DNA of 64,000 nucleotides from NCBI GenBank assembly GCA_028707255.1, contig JAQTUQ010000001.1, positions 44,414-108,413 on the forward strand, read 5' to 3'. A program made the position numbers and the translations under genes. The number at the start of each line of letters is the position of its first letter. Positions within the stretch are counted from its first letter, which is position 1. The DNA is from Dehalococcoidales bacterium. Lineage in GTDB: Bacteria; Chloroflexota; Dehalococcoidia; Dehalococcoidales; UBA5627. The notes below the pieces were generated by a model that saw only the letters and a list, made by a program, of their open reading frames with translations, did not search any database and was not told the origin of the DNA. Shown one piece after another: positions 35,300 through 45,879 of this stretch.

Positions 35300-35364
35300 G
35301 TAGGGACGACCAATGGTAGTCCGTTTTTATACTTATATGGCGGACGGGCAATGCCCGTCCCTAC
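35300..35364 (+). repeat. Dispersed palindromic repeat, family A
   Basis: Begins GTAGGGACGACCAATGGT and ends GGACGGGCAATGCCCGTC then CCTAC, so the terminal 9 bases GTAGGGACG/CGTCCCTAC are perfectly inverted. It is a relative of 22971-23040 in the opposite orientation. The 35003-35403 gap also holds a degenerate family B piece near 35230-35290 and no gene. Confidence 0.75.
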
Positions 35365-35403
35365 GATTTCCGACTGCTATGCCTGATGCTAGCTGGCGCT
35401 TAT

Positions 35404-36186
35404 TTATTCCCCCAGCATCTGCTTGGCTTCTTCCCAGAGCTCATTCTGCTCATCGAAAGATAGTTTGGATAAATCGAGGCCGCGGTTACGGCAGAACTGC
35501 TCCATCGTGGAGAACCTTTTATAGAATCTGCGGTTGGATTGGCGCAGGGCGGACTCTAAATCGATTCCCTGGCGCCGGGCAAAGTTTGCCAGCGTGAAGA
35601 GGATATCGCCGAATTCTTCCTCTTTTTGTTGCTGGCTGTCTGCCACTTTAAATTCGCCGATTTCCTCCGCCATTTTCTCTAAAACGCCGCTGTCTTCCTG
35701 CCAGTCGAAACCGACACGCGCCACACGCCCCTGTATTGCCTGGCTGTAAGCCAAAGCCGGCATATCAGCGGGAACCCCGTCCAGCATGGACGCTTCTTTC
35801 TTGCGTTCCTGCTTCTTCAACGCTTCCCAGTTGACGGTAACTTCCTCGGCATTCTTGACGCTGACATCGCCGAAGACATGGGGATGCCTGTGGATCAGTT
35901 TTTCATTTATTTTCCTGATAACCTCACTGATAGTGAATTCGCCGCTGTCCGCTGCTATCTGGCTGTGCAGAACGATTTGCAGCAGCAAATCCCCGAATTC
36001 CTCGGATATCTTTTCCATATCCGCCTCGTCCATCGCCTCCAGCACCTCGTAAGCCTCTTCCAGCAGATTCTTTCTTAATGATTCGTGGGTCTGCTTTCTG
36101 TCCCAGGGGCAACCATCGGGGCTGCGCAGCAGCGCAATTATCTCTACCAGTGTTGTAAAACTGTCTAAATTTTGCGGTAACGGCAT
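35404..36186 (-). CDS. mazG: Nucleoside triphosphate pyrophosphohydrolase MazG
   Basis: 260 residues, the two-domain length. The N-terminal MazG domain has LRSPDGCPWDRKQTHESLRK and LLEEAYEVLEAMDEAD, with the EExxE metal motif and EEFGDLLLQIVLH. A second, weaker MazG repeat follows (EEIGEFKVADSQQQKEEEFGDIL). It hydrolyses NTPs to NMP and pyrophosphate, cleaning non-canonical nucleotides. Monocistronic, flanked by repeats. Confidence 0.95.
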   Translation of the reverse strand: MPLPQNLDSFTTLVEIIALLRSPDGCPWDRKQTHESLRKNLLEEAYEVLEAMDEADMEKISEEFGDLLLQIVLHSQIAADSGEFTISEVIRKINEKLIHRHPHVFGDVSVKNAEEVTVNWEALKKQERKKEASMLDGVPADMPALAYSQAIQGRVARVGFDWQEDSGVLEKMAEEIGEFKVADSQQQKEEEFGDILFTLANFARRQGIDLESALRQSNRRFYKRFSTMEQFCRNRGLDLSKLSFDEQNELWEEAKQMLGE

Positions 36187-36293
36187 ATTGACCTCTCTTT
36201 CGAATTCGGTAGATGATTATAAATAAGTTATCTAATACTCATAATAATCTATTTTAACAGCTATCGTAGTTCGATAAATCCACTACTAAAAAT

Positions 36294-36396
36294 TGTCATC
36301 CTGGAGGGAGTGAAACGACCGAAGGATCTGGGGGGAGGAGATTAATTCCACCCAACCCTGGATGCTTCATTCGTCCTTCACGAACTCAGCATGACA
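36294..36396. repeat. Family B inverted repeat pair
   Basis: TGTCATCCTGGAGGGAGTGA at the left is nearly identical to the copy at 22805. The right arm ends CAGCATGACA and matches the left in inverted, degenerate form. It fills the mazG-fmt gap. Confidence 0.75.
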
Positions 36397-36401
36397 TTTT
36401 T

Positions 36402-37334
36402 CTATGACGGCAACACCGAACCGGCAAACTGCCGCTGCCCCCTCAAAAACTCAATAGATGACATCGGCTTCTTGCCTTCCATTTGAAGCTTAACTATTTT
36501 CAGAATGCCGTTTCCGGTGCCGACGCCCGCGCTGCCATCCGGAAGGACAGCCACTTGTCCGCTAACGATGCCCTTGACTGCAGGCTGGGGCAGAGCTTCG
36601 ATAATCTTGATATTTTTCCCCTGCCAGTGCGTAAAACAACCCGGCCAGGGATAGTATGCGCGCAATTTACGCCAGATAATCTCCGCCGTTTGAGACCAGT
36701 CGATTTCACCCGAATCCCTGTTTACCGTACTAAAGTAACTGGCAGCCGCATTATCCTGCGGGCGCGGGGTAATGCGACCTTTACTCCAATCGGACAGTAT
36801 TTCCAGTAGCACAAAAGCCCCTACCAGCGACAGTTTGTCTGTAAGTATCCCCGTATTATCGTAATCAAGAACCGGGATTTGAGCCTGTGCAAGTATCGGG
36901 CCGGTATCCAGACCCTTATCCATCAGCATAATGCTGACTCCGGCAAAGCTATCGCCGTTCAATATGGACGCCGCCACCGGCACCGCGCCCCTGTATTTGG
37001 GGAGCAGCGACGGGTGGATATTGATGCAGCCGTATTTAGGTAAATCCAGCACGGATTTGGTAAGTATCTGCCCGAAGGCGGCAACGACGACGACATCCGG
37101 TTTCAAGACTGCCAGTTCATCCAGAGTCTCTTCTTTTTTCAGACTGTCAGGTTGGACTATCTTCAAGCCAAGTGACAAGGCAGACTGCTTTACGGGAGAG
37201 AATGACATATTACAACCGCGCCCGGCAGGCTTATCCGGTTGGGTATAGACCGCCGCTATCTGATAATCATTCAGTACCAGCAGCTTTAGTACTGGCACGG
37301 CAAAACCCGGTGTTCCCATAAAAACGATACGCAC
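36402..37334 (-). CDS. fmt: Methionyl-tRNA formyltransferase
   Basis: 310 residues. The formyl-transfer domain starts RIVFMGTPGFAVPVLKLL, and the catalytic segment is GCINIHPSLLPKYRGAVPV. The C-terminal OB-fold tRNA-binding domain starts at about 205 (WRKLRAYYPWPGCFTHW). It formylates initiator Met-tRNA. No def gene is adjacent in this window, although def-fmt linkage is common. Confidence 0.95.
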   Translation of the reverse strand: MRIVFMGTPGFAVPVLKLLVLNDYQIAAVYTQPDKPAGRGCNMSFSPVKQSALSLGLKIVQPDSLKKEETLDELAVLKPDVVVVAAFGQILTKSVLDLPKYGCINIHPSLLPKYRGAVPVAASILNGDSFAGVSIMLMDKGLDTGPILAQAQIPVLDYDNTGILTDKLSLVGAFVLLEILSDWSKGRITPRPQDNAAASYFSTVNRDSGEIDWSQTAEIIWRKLRAYYPWPGCFTHWQGKNIKIIEALPQPAVKGIVSGQVAVLPDGSAGVGTGNGILKIVKLQMEGKKPMSSIEFLRGQRQFAGSVLPS

Positions 37335-37762
37335 CTTTTACCTCCGCTGCATAGATTCTAACACCCCTTAAGGATACTAACAACTAATATTTTACTTAAC
37401 GTTAGAATATTTTCCCACAGGCACCCCTGCCATAGCTAAAAGTGAGCATTTTAACAAAAAACGGAGCTTGAGAGACCTTGCAACAAATAACCACATCAAA
37501 AATCAGCCAACAACAATGGTAAAATGCCTTGCCAACGCTGATTGCCCCCTGATAATCTTAACAAGGTTTTTCATTAACAACCTTCCCCCCTGAAAAGCCT
37601 TGATTTAGTCAGCTACTGCCCCAGATTTTCGGGGTTATGCGGGCCTTGTCGGTCCGGGTTGTTTAAAACGCGACTTCTTTGAGATGAGTGTGATTTCGCG
37701 GTTTCAAGATACCGCATCTAAATGAAATGTAAGTATATTGTTGGGGAGATAGTATTTTTATA
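37335..37762. other. Long upstream region of dnaA with short repeated motif
   Basis: No gene. The pentamer CCTTG recurs at about 37476, 37527, 37598 and 37644, with its complement CAAGG near 37562, and TTAACAA recurs three times between 37450 and 37580. These may be DnaA-promoter or origin-associated sites, or regulator sites. The ribosome-binding site for dnaA is weak (GGGGAG about 13 bases before the ATG). Confidence 0.35.
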
Positions 37763-39100
37763 ATGAGGTCGGCACAAGAAATCTGGGGAGCTGCACTGGG
37801 CGAACTACAGCTGCAAATAAACAGACCCAACTACCAGACGTGGTTACAGGGAACCGAAGGTATAGAATACAGGGACGGGCATTTCTATATCGGCACTCCC
37901 AATACCTTCGTTGCCGAATACCTCGAAAAGAACCAGCGTTCCCTGATTGAAAAAACACTGATCGGCCTCGTTAAAAGCAAGGTGGTAGCCCATTTCCAGG
38001 TAAGCTCGATTCAACCGGAGCCCACCGACGGGTATGCCTACCGCGAAACACCGCAGGCTATCAATTCGGAAATCTCCGCTTTCAATCCCAAATACACATT
38101 CGAGTCCTTCGTTGTCGGCAGTTCAAACCAGCTGGCATACGCCGCGGCGCAGGCGGCTGCGCAGAATCCCGGCGAGAGTTATAATCCGCTTTTTATCTAC
38201 GGCGGTTCCGGGCTGGGAAAAACCCACCTCCTGCAGGCCATCGGGCATACCTTACAGGCGAAACGCGCCAGTGTGCTCTATGTCAGCGGAGAGCAGTTTA
38301 CCAACGAATTCATAGACGCCATACGGCATAAGAGAACCGATGAGTTCCGCAATAAATACCGCAGCGTCGATGCCCTGATGGTGGACGACATTCAGTTCAT
38401 CAGCGGAAAGGAGCAGACGGAAGAGAGTTTCTTCCACACCTTCAATGAACTGCACAACTCCAACCGTCAAATCGTCGTCACCAGCGACAAGCTGCCGCAG
38501 TCGCTGCCCGGCATGGAAGAGCGCCTGCGTTCCCGCTTCGAATGGGGTTTGACGGTAGATGTCCAGCCGCCCGACATGGAAACAAGGCTGGCTATATTGC
38601 AGTCCAAGGCAGAACAGGCAGACACCGAAATTGCTCTCGATGTACTGGAACTGGTAGCCCGGCAGGCACGCCGCAATATCAGGGAACTGGAAGGCAGCCT
38701 CAACCGCATCATAGCCTATGCCAGGTTGCTGCGGTCGCAGATTACAAGGGAAGTCGCGACAAAAGCCTTAACGAATATAAACGGCAAAAGCGAACCCTGC
38801 GGGCAGGTATCCCATATAAAACTGCTAAGTGCGGTTGCCGATTGTTTTCAACTCGACCCCGAAACCATCATCGGCCCCAAAAGAGATAAAGAAGTGGCGC
38901 TTGCCAGGCAGGTATGCATGTACCTGTTAAAACAGCAGGACGGTTATTCCCTGAGCGAAATCGGCAAAATAATCGGCGGCAGGACTCCTTCCACCGTCAG
39001 TCATTCCTGTGAAAAAATAGCGCAGGATATAGAAAACAGCCCAGTGCTTAAGCGCAAGGTGTTGGATATCCAGTCGTCCCTTAAATCGGATTCGGAGTAA
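37763..39100 (+). CDS. dnaA: Chromosomal replication initiator DnaA
   Basis: 445 residues with standard domains: I (1-80), a short linker II, AAA+ domain III with Walker A GGSGLGKTHLLQAIG and Walker B LMVDDIQFIS, arginine finger EERLRSRFEWGL, and DNA-binding domain IV (about 350-445). Odd feature: the domain IV signature, GGRDHTTVLHA in E. coli, reads GGRTPSTVSHS here, so the recognition residues for the CACA half of the DnaA box differ. This fits the unusual repeats downstream. Confidence 0.97.
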   Translation: MRSAQEIWGAALGELQLQINRPNYQTWLQGTEGIEYRDGHFYIGTPNTFVAEYLEKNQRSLIEKTLIGLVKSKVVAHFQVSSIQPEPTDGYAYRETPQAINSEISAFNPKYTFESFVVGSSNQLAYAAAQAAAQNPGESYNPLFIYGGSGLGKTHLLQAIGHTLQAKRASVLYVSGEQFTNEFIDAIRHKRTDEFRNKYRSVDALMVDDIQFISGKEQTEESFFHTFNELHNSNRQIVVTSDKLPQSLPGMEERLRSRFEWGLTVDVQPPDMETRLAILQSKAEQADTEIALDVLELVARQARRNIRELEGSLNRIIAYARLLRSQITREVATKALTNINGKSEPCGQVSHIKLLSAVADCFQLDPETIIGPKRDKEVALARQVCMYLLKQQDGYSLSEIGKIIGGRTPSTVSHSCEKIAQDIENSPVLKRKVLDIQSSLKSDSE

Positions 39101-39204
39101 CTGCCTCCTAATATCCTGTGCTTGAAAGTGATTCCCTATTACTTCCGATATGCTTTCGACAGGCACCCACAACTGATGTAATTATGGGTCTTTATCAGGG
39201 TCCA

Positions 39205-39600
39205 AGCCTTTTCGATAACTCCGGCGGTTTTCAAAAACTGTATTGTATAAGGATTGTGTTAACGCTCACGTGCTTCCGCAGGCAATAATCCTCTATACCA
39301 ATTACTTCGATAACTGTATTGTCCTTATCATAAAACAGGCAAAACTTTGCCTTTCTTTTGCATAAGCGGCAGTTTATTTTCGATAAACGGAGACCTTTTT
39401 CGATAACTCCAAATTCAGCGAAGCTGCCTTTTTATAATATTTATAAAAATAAATTCATGCAGGTATAAATATCAGGACTTCACATATTACTGGTATTATT
39501 ATATAAAATATAAAGCAACTGATATCATGAATACTTATCATATTCATATAATGATATCTTATAAGTATTAATCAATACTCATCCTTCGTCTTTCTATATA
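39205..39600. other. Candidate replication origin (oriC)
   Basis: Directly after dnaA there are four copies, in one orientation, of TTATCGAA (on the minus strand), near 39210-39218, 39305-39312, 39378-39386 and 39397-39406. Two share the longer GGAGTTATCGAAAA. They are followed by a strongly AT-rich tract (39430-39600) with an inverted repeat AATACTTAT/ATAAGTATT at 39530-39569, a plausible unwinding element. Gene direction largely switches from minus to plus across this point. Single TTATCGAA copies occur elsewhere, but not clustered. Confidence 0.7.
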
Positions 39601-39622
39601 ACAATATGTATTGAGCAATGCA

Positions 39623-39642
39623 GGTCAAGAATAACTTTGACC
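39623..39642. promoter_or_regulatory. Dyad operator candidate upstream of the AraC-GyrI gene
   Basis: GGTCAA and TTGACC with an 8-base spacer, 32 bases before the ATG at 39674. The position suits autoregulation or repression of the downstream regulator. Confidence 0.4.
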
Positions 39643-39673
39643 CGTGCTGTATCATTATTTGTGAGGAATAATC

Positions 39674-40579
39674 ATGCAGAAATGGGAGAAAATGCTGGCG
39701 GTGCAGCGTATGCAGGACTTTATTTCCAGTCATCTGAAAGAAGTGATCACTCTTTCGGATCTGGCTAGAGCGGCCGCATATTCGCCGTGGCACGCGGCAA
39801 AAATATTCAAAGAGGTTACGGGCAGACCACCATTCGAGTACATACGCGTTCTGAGGCTGTCCCGGGCAGCCGTAAGATTACATGATGAAGATGTAAGAAT
39901 CATCGATGTGGCATTCGACTTCGTTTTCGACTCTCACGAGGGCTTTACGAGGGCATTCTCTAAGGAGTTCGGTGTAACACCCAGTTATTATGCCAAAAAC
40001 ACGCCTCTGGTGAAACTTTTTCTGCCTGAGTATGCGCGTGATTATTACATCAAATTACAAAAAGGAGAATATGAAATGTCTGAAAACTCAAATACCGTAT
40101 TTGTTCAGGTGGTAGACCGTCCGGCACGCAAGCTGATACTAAAAAGAGCCAAAGAAGCGCAGGACTATTTTGCTTATTGCACGGAACTTGGCTGTGATAT
40201 TTACTCGGAGCTTAAGGATGTAAAAGAAGCTCTTTATGAGCCTATTGGGATGTGGCTTCCGAAAAACCTGCAAAAACCCGGAACCTCCGAGTACGCTATG
40301 GGGGTGGAAATGCCCGCAGACTACAATGGCCGGGTGCCGGAAGGTTATGAAATCATCGACCTTGTTCCCTGCAAAATGATGGTTTTCCAGGGACAGCCTT
40401 ATGATGAGGCTGTTTTCGAAAAAGCCATCGGCGAATTGTGGGCAGTGATGAAGACTTATAATCCGGAAATCTACGGCTTTAAGTGGGCAGATGAGGATGG
40501 TCCGCGCTTTCAGCTTGAACCACAGGGGTATCGCGGTTATATCGAGGCGAGACCGGTCAGGCCTGTTAACGTTAGATAA
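39674..40579 (+). CDS. AraC-family transcriptional regulator with GyrI-like effector domain
   Basis: 301 residues. Residues about 10-105 form two helix-turn-helix units of the AraC type (SDLARAAAYSPWHAAKIFKE and FDSHEGFTRAFSKEFGVTPS). Residues about 135-300 form a GyrI/Rob-like effector-binding domain with FVQVVDRPARKLI and GYEIIDLVPCKMMVFQG. Rob/SoxS-type regulators of this layout respond to small organic molecules, often drugs. It is followed by its own terminator. The nearby location to oriC is probably incidental. Confidence 0.9.
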   Translation: MQKWEKMLAVQRMQDFISSHLKEVITLSDLARAAAYSPWHAAKIFKEVTGRPPFEYIRVLRLSRAAVRLHDEDVRIIDVAFDFVFDSHEGFTRAFSKEFGVTPSYYAKNTPLVKLFLPEYARDYYIKLQKGEYEMSENSNTVFVQVVDRPARKLILKRAKEAQDYFAYCTELGCDIYSELKDVKEALYEPIGMWLPKNLQKPGTSEYAMGVEMPADYNGRVPEGYEIIDLVPCKMMVFQGQPYDEAVFEKAIGELWAVMKTYNPEIYGFKWADEDGPRFQLEPQGYRGYIEARPVRPVNVR

Positions 40580-40617
40580 ATATTAAATTGACAGTCCGAT
40601 AATCCGTTAGTTCATTC

Positions 40618-40652
40618 GATTCCCCGTCCGCAAGGTCGGGGAATCTGTTTTA
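40618..40652 (+). terminator. Rho-independent terminator after the AraC-GyrI gene
   Basis: A 9-bp stem GATTCCCCG / CGGGGAATC with a 10-base loop, followed by TGTTTTAT. Confidence 0.75.
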
Positions 40653-40738
40653 TAACAACTTGGCGCTCATTTGATATATACTTATATTAGTCGGTATTAA
40701 AAACCCGCAATAATCCGGTCATGCAGGGAAGGTGAAGT

Positions 40739-41104
40739 ATGGAGGAAAGGACTGGTAGCAGAGGAATCGGGGTCATCAAATACGCCGGAGCGCATGAAGC
40801 GTATATAAGGAAGAGCCTGGAAGGGGATTGCGACAGGGAAGAACTGGCGCGTTATCATAACATGAAAATACAGTGGCTGCAGCACGAAAGGCTGATTCAT
40901 CTGCTGGTGACGATACTCTTTGCATTCGTCTTCATGTTTCTCTTCGCTCTTTTGATGCTGTTTCCGGGAAATTGGATTATACTGATTCCGCTGGCGATAG
41001 TCATAGTTTTACTCGGCGCCTATATCTTTCACTATTTTAAACTGGAAAACACGGTGCAAAGCTGGTATAAACTGTATGACGAAATTGATAAGAGGTCAAA
41101 ATAA
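40739..41104 (+). CDS. Small two-TM protein of unknown function
   Basis: 121 residues. A soluble N-terminal part (1-55, charged) is followed by two adjacent hydrophobic helices (LLVTILFAFVFMFLFALLML and WIILIPLAIVIVLLGAYIF) and a short charged tail. I do not recognise the family. The ATG is preceded by GGAAGG. It is 65 bases upstream of obg on the same strand. Confidence 0.65.
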   Translation: MEERTGSRGIGVIKYAGAHEAYIRKSLEGDCDREELARYHNMKIQWLQHERLIHLLVTILFAFVFMFLFALLMLFPGNWIILIPLAIVIVLLGAYIFHYFKLENTVQSWYKLYDEIDKRSK

Positions 41105-41169
41105 TAAAGAGTAGTCTGCTTATCCTGTCATTGAAAGATTTCAGTGGACAGTCTTAAAAAGGAATAAAG

Positions 41170-42438
41170 ATGTTCGATAGAGTTGAAATAATAGTGAAGG
41201 CAGGAAACGGTGGTGACGGGGCCGCCAGTTTTCGCCGCGAAAAGTTCGTTCCGCTGGGGGGGCCTGACGGAGGTGACGGAGGCAGGGGCGGCAGCGTGAT
41301 TATCCGTGCGGACGATGATGTCAGCAATCTCAAGTTCTATCGCCAGAACCGCGTTTACAGCGCCGACAATGGTAAAAACGGCTCAAGCAAGCGTAAATCG
41401 GGTAGAAGCGGAGCCGACCTGATACTGAAAGTCCCGCCCGGAACCATTGTTTCGGAAAAAGTGATACTGGGAAAGGATATCGTGCTGGCAGATTTGAAAG
41501 AGAAGGGGCAGGAAGTGGTGGCGGCAGCCGGCGGTGACGGAGGATTGGGCAACAGCCATTTCGCATCTTCCATCAATCAGGCTCCGGTGCTGGCACAAAA
41601 AGGGGAGGCCGGCGAAGAAAAAACGATTATACTGGAGTTGAAGCTGATTGCGGATGCCGGAATAGTAGGCTATCCCAATGTCGGCAAGTCTTCGCTGGTA
41701 GCAGCAGCTTCGGCTGCCAATCCGAAAATTGCCGATTACCCTTTTACGACGCTGGAGCCGGTGCTGGGCACTGTGATTATCGGCCACCGCAGTTTCGTTC
41801 TGGCGGAAATTCCGGGACTGATTGCCGAAGCCGGTCTTGGAAAGGGGCTGGGGCACGATTTTCTGAGGCATATTGTCAGAACGAGGTTGCTGGTACACCT
41901 GTTAAATGGAGATTCACCATCCCCTGTCGACGACATGATTCAGGTTAACAACGAACTGAGTATCTTCGATTCGGCGCTGAGTAAGAAGCCGCAAATCGTG
42001 GCGGTCAATAAAATCGATTTGCCGCAGGTCAGGGAGCGGATGCCGGAAATCAGTGGCATATTTAAAGAAATCGGAATCAAGGTGCACTTCATTTCCGCAT
42101 TTACGGGGGAAGGAGTGCTCGAGTTGATGGCGGAGGTTTTAAAGGAGCTCGACCATATCAGCCCAAAGGAGGAAGCTCCGGCGACCGAAGAAACATTTGC
42201 TGTATTTCATCCGCAACCGAGGGGCGATAGTATTAAAGTCTCGCGTGACGGAGATGTCTTTGTTATCGAAAACAAGAGCCTGGAGCGTATTATAGAAGGA
42301 ACCGACTCCTTCAATGCGGAGGCGAAACGTCAACTGATCGGGCTTTTAAACCGCCCCCATATCAGGAAAGCGCTGGAGAGAGCCGGGGCCAAACTCGGAG
42401 ACAGGGTGCGTTGTGCCAGTTTCGAATGGCGGTGGTGA
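41170..42438 (+). CDS. obg: GTPase Obg/CgtA
   Basis: 422 residues. The glycine-rich Obg fold occupies 1-158 (KAGNGGDGAASFRREKFVP), the G domain has GYPNVGKSSLVA (G1) and VAVNKIDLP (G4), and a C-terminal OCT domain covers about 345-422. It is a ribosome-associated GTPase involved in large-subunit assembly and stress control. Its stop is five bases before the nadD ATG. Confidence 0.96.
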   Translation: MFDRVEIIVKAGNGGDGAASFRREKFVPLGGPDGGDGGRGGSVIIRADDDVSNLKFYRQNRVYSADNGKNGSSKRKSGRSGADLILKVPPGTIVSEKVILGKDIVLADLKEKGQEVVAAAGGDGGLGNSHFASSINQAPVLAQKGEAGEEKTIILELKLIADAGIVGYPNVGKSSLVAAASAANPKIADYPFTTLEPVLGTVIIGHRSFVLAEIPGLIAEAGLGKGLGHDFLRHIVRTRLLVHLLNGDSPSPVDDMIQVNNELSIFDSALSKKPQIVAVNKIDLPQVRERMPEISGIFKEIGIKVHFISAFTGEGVLELMAEVLKELDHISPKEEAPATEETFAVFHPQPRGDSIKVSRDGDVFVIENKSLERIIEGTDSFNAEAKRQLIGLLNRPHIRKALERAGAKLGDRVRCASFEWRW

Positions 42439-42442
42439 TAAA

Positions 42443-43042
42443 ATGAAATTGGGAGTTCTGGGAGGTACCTTTGACCCGGTTCATAACGGGCATATTATGA
42501 TGGCTGAAGCTGCACTCTTGCATCTCAATCTATCAGAAGTGGTATTCATTCCTGCCGGATGTCCGCGTTTCAAGGGTAAGGAATCGGTTACCGCAGCCAA
42601 GCATCGCCTCAAGATGGTCGAACTGGCTATAGTTGGGAAGCCCTCATTTCGATTATCGGCTATGGAAATCGAGAGGAGAGGGGTAACCTATACCGTTGAT
42701 ACTTTGAGAGAGCTGAAAAGCAGTCCGGAGCCGCAGGACGAGCTCTTCTTTATCATGGGGTGGGACAGTTTAAAAGAACTCCCGTTATGGCATCGACCCT
42801 CAGAATTGATATCACTTTGCAGACTGATTGTGGTGCCGAGAGCGGGTTGCCCGAAACCGGATATAGCGGAACTGGAGAAAGTTGTCCCCGGACTTTCGCT
42901 GCGCATAATCATGCTTGATGAGCCGCAAATAGAAATATCTTCATCCGATATAAGGGAAGATGTTAAAAACGGCGCCGATATCAGAGGGCTGGTTCCAGGA
43001 GCGGTTGCCGATTACATCGCTGAGAACGGGCTGTACAGGTAA
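42443..43042 (+). CDS. nadD: Nicotinate-nucleotide adenylyltransferase
   Basis: Start chosen at ATG 42443 (MKLGVLGGTFDPVHNGH); the track's 30 extra bases overlap obg. 199 residues. GGTFDPVHNGHI is the nucleotidyltransferase motif and ISSSDIREDV the C-terminal ATP-binding motif. It adenylates nicotinate mononucleotide in NAD synthesis. The obg-nadD pairing is common in bacteria. Confidence 0.95.
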   Translation: MKLGVLGGTFDPVHNGHIMMAEAALLHLNLSEVVFIPAGCPRFKGKESVTAAKHRLKMVELAIVGKPSFRLSAMEIERRGVTYTVDTLRELKSSPEPQDELFFIMGWDSLKELPLWHRPSELISLCRLIVVPRAGCPKPDIAELEKVVPGLSLRIIMLDEPQIEISSSDIREDVKNGADIRGLVPGAVADYIAENGLYR

Positions 43043-43085
43043 AACAGGATTGTACGAAGTCCCGGCAAAGTTTAAAATCCGCTCA

Positions 43086-43330
43086 TATACCCTTCGATAA
43101 ACTCAGGGCGAGCGGATTTTTATTATTATTCGTGAAAAAATGCCTTTCCTCGGGGGAAGGTGTCTCCCGGTTTGTCAGTGAGACGGATGAGGGTTATTAT
43201 AGCCTCTTTCCACCCCCCAGATCCTTCGTCCACCCTTTGTGGTCTCAGGATGACAGTAAGGGTGTTGTCATGCTGAATTCATAATGGTCGAACGAAGTCC
43301 CGATTGCCTCGAGACTCCATCCTCGCAAGG
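43086..43330. repeat. Cluster of dispersed repeats between nadD and gyrB
   Basis: Near 43086-43118 there is a CCTTCGATAAACTCAGGGCG segment of the CTCAGG(A)..GAGCGG type also found at 48215 and 49335. From 43211 to 43258 an inverted family B copy runs CCCCCCAGATCCTTCGTC to AGGATGACAG, and near 43265 a TGTCATGCTGAATTC half follows. The gap contains no gene. Confidence 0.65.
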
Positions 43331-43411
43331 ACAGTATATGTTAAACTATGAGCGCAAGCATCGATAAGGCTGTCAAAAGGGCTGATAGACGAAATAGGCT
43401 GATTTGTTAAC

Positions 43412-45340
<1,929 letters not shown>

Positions 45341-45529
45341 TTACACTCTTGCTATTATAAAAGATGGATTTGGTACACAATAATAAAAGAGGCAGACCGT
45401 TTCTGCTGCCCCGTTTTTATTCTATCTTTAATTATACCATAATTTCATGGTGGTGGTAAAACTTTCAAAGCTAAAAGGTTATTATTAAACGCTCTTAAAG
45501 ATATAAACGAATTATTAAATCCCGGATGC

Positions 45530-45557
45530 ATAAAAGGAGGCAATTGCCTCCTTTTAT
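45530..45557. terminator. Symmetrical terminator between the coiled-coil genes and gyrB
   Basis: ATAAAAGGAGGC / GCCTCCTTTTAT around AATT, a near-perfect palindrome with A- and T-flanks usable in both directions. It probably ends the minus-strand coiled-coil transcript. Confidence 0.75.
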
Positions 45558-45587
45558 ATTCAAACCGGTTTATTAGAACAGTTGTTT

Positions 45588-45824
45588 CTATTTTACTTCA
45601 TCCAGGGCATCCTGAATATCTTTAGCCATCTTTAGAAACACTTTTCTCAACCGTTTCATAACCTCTTCAGCTGCCTTTTCTCCTGCCAATCTGGCTTCGT
45701 CGGCTGCTTTCTTGGCATCCTCTGCCGCTTTTTTAGCATCCTCGGTAGCCGATTCGATGTCATCCAGAAGCATCGGTAACGGGGTATTCATTATTCCGTG
45801 TTTTTTCTCAGGTTCTTTTTCCAT
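45588..45824 (-). CDS. Ala/Lys-rich coiled-coil small protein
   Basis: 78 residues. The start has LPMLLDDIESATEDAK, then repeats of DAKKAAEDAKKAADEARLAG, a heptad-like amphipathic helix. There is no transmembrane segment. GGAGGGG lies before the ATG. It shares the LPxxLDD(I/L) N-terminal motif with the gene 55 bases upstream, so the two are related. I recognise no family; a soluble coiled-coil partner is the best guess. Confidence 0.65.
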   Translation of the reverse strand: MEKEPEKKHGIMNTPLPMLLDDIESATEDAKKAAEDAKKAADEARLAGEKAAEEVMKRLRKVFLKMAKDIQDALDEVK

Positions 45825-45879
45825 TTCCCCTCCTTTAAAATGCCGTTTGCTTTAACAGCCGGGGTTATATGCCACGGAT

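Noticed and set aside
45380-45420. Hairpin-like GGCAG/CTGCC element before gyrB as an attenuator
   Set aside because: Stem is interrupted and short; no convincing alternative pairing.
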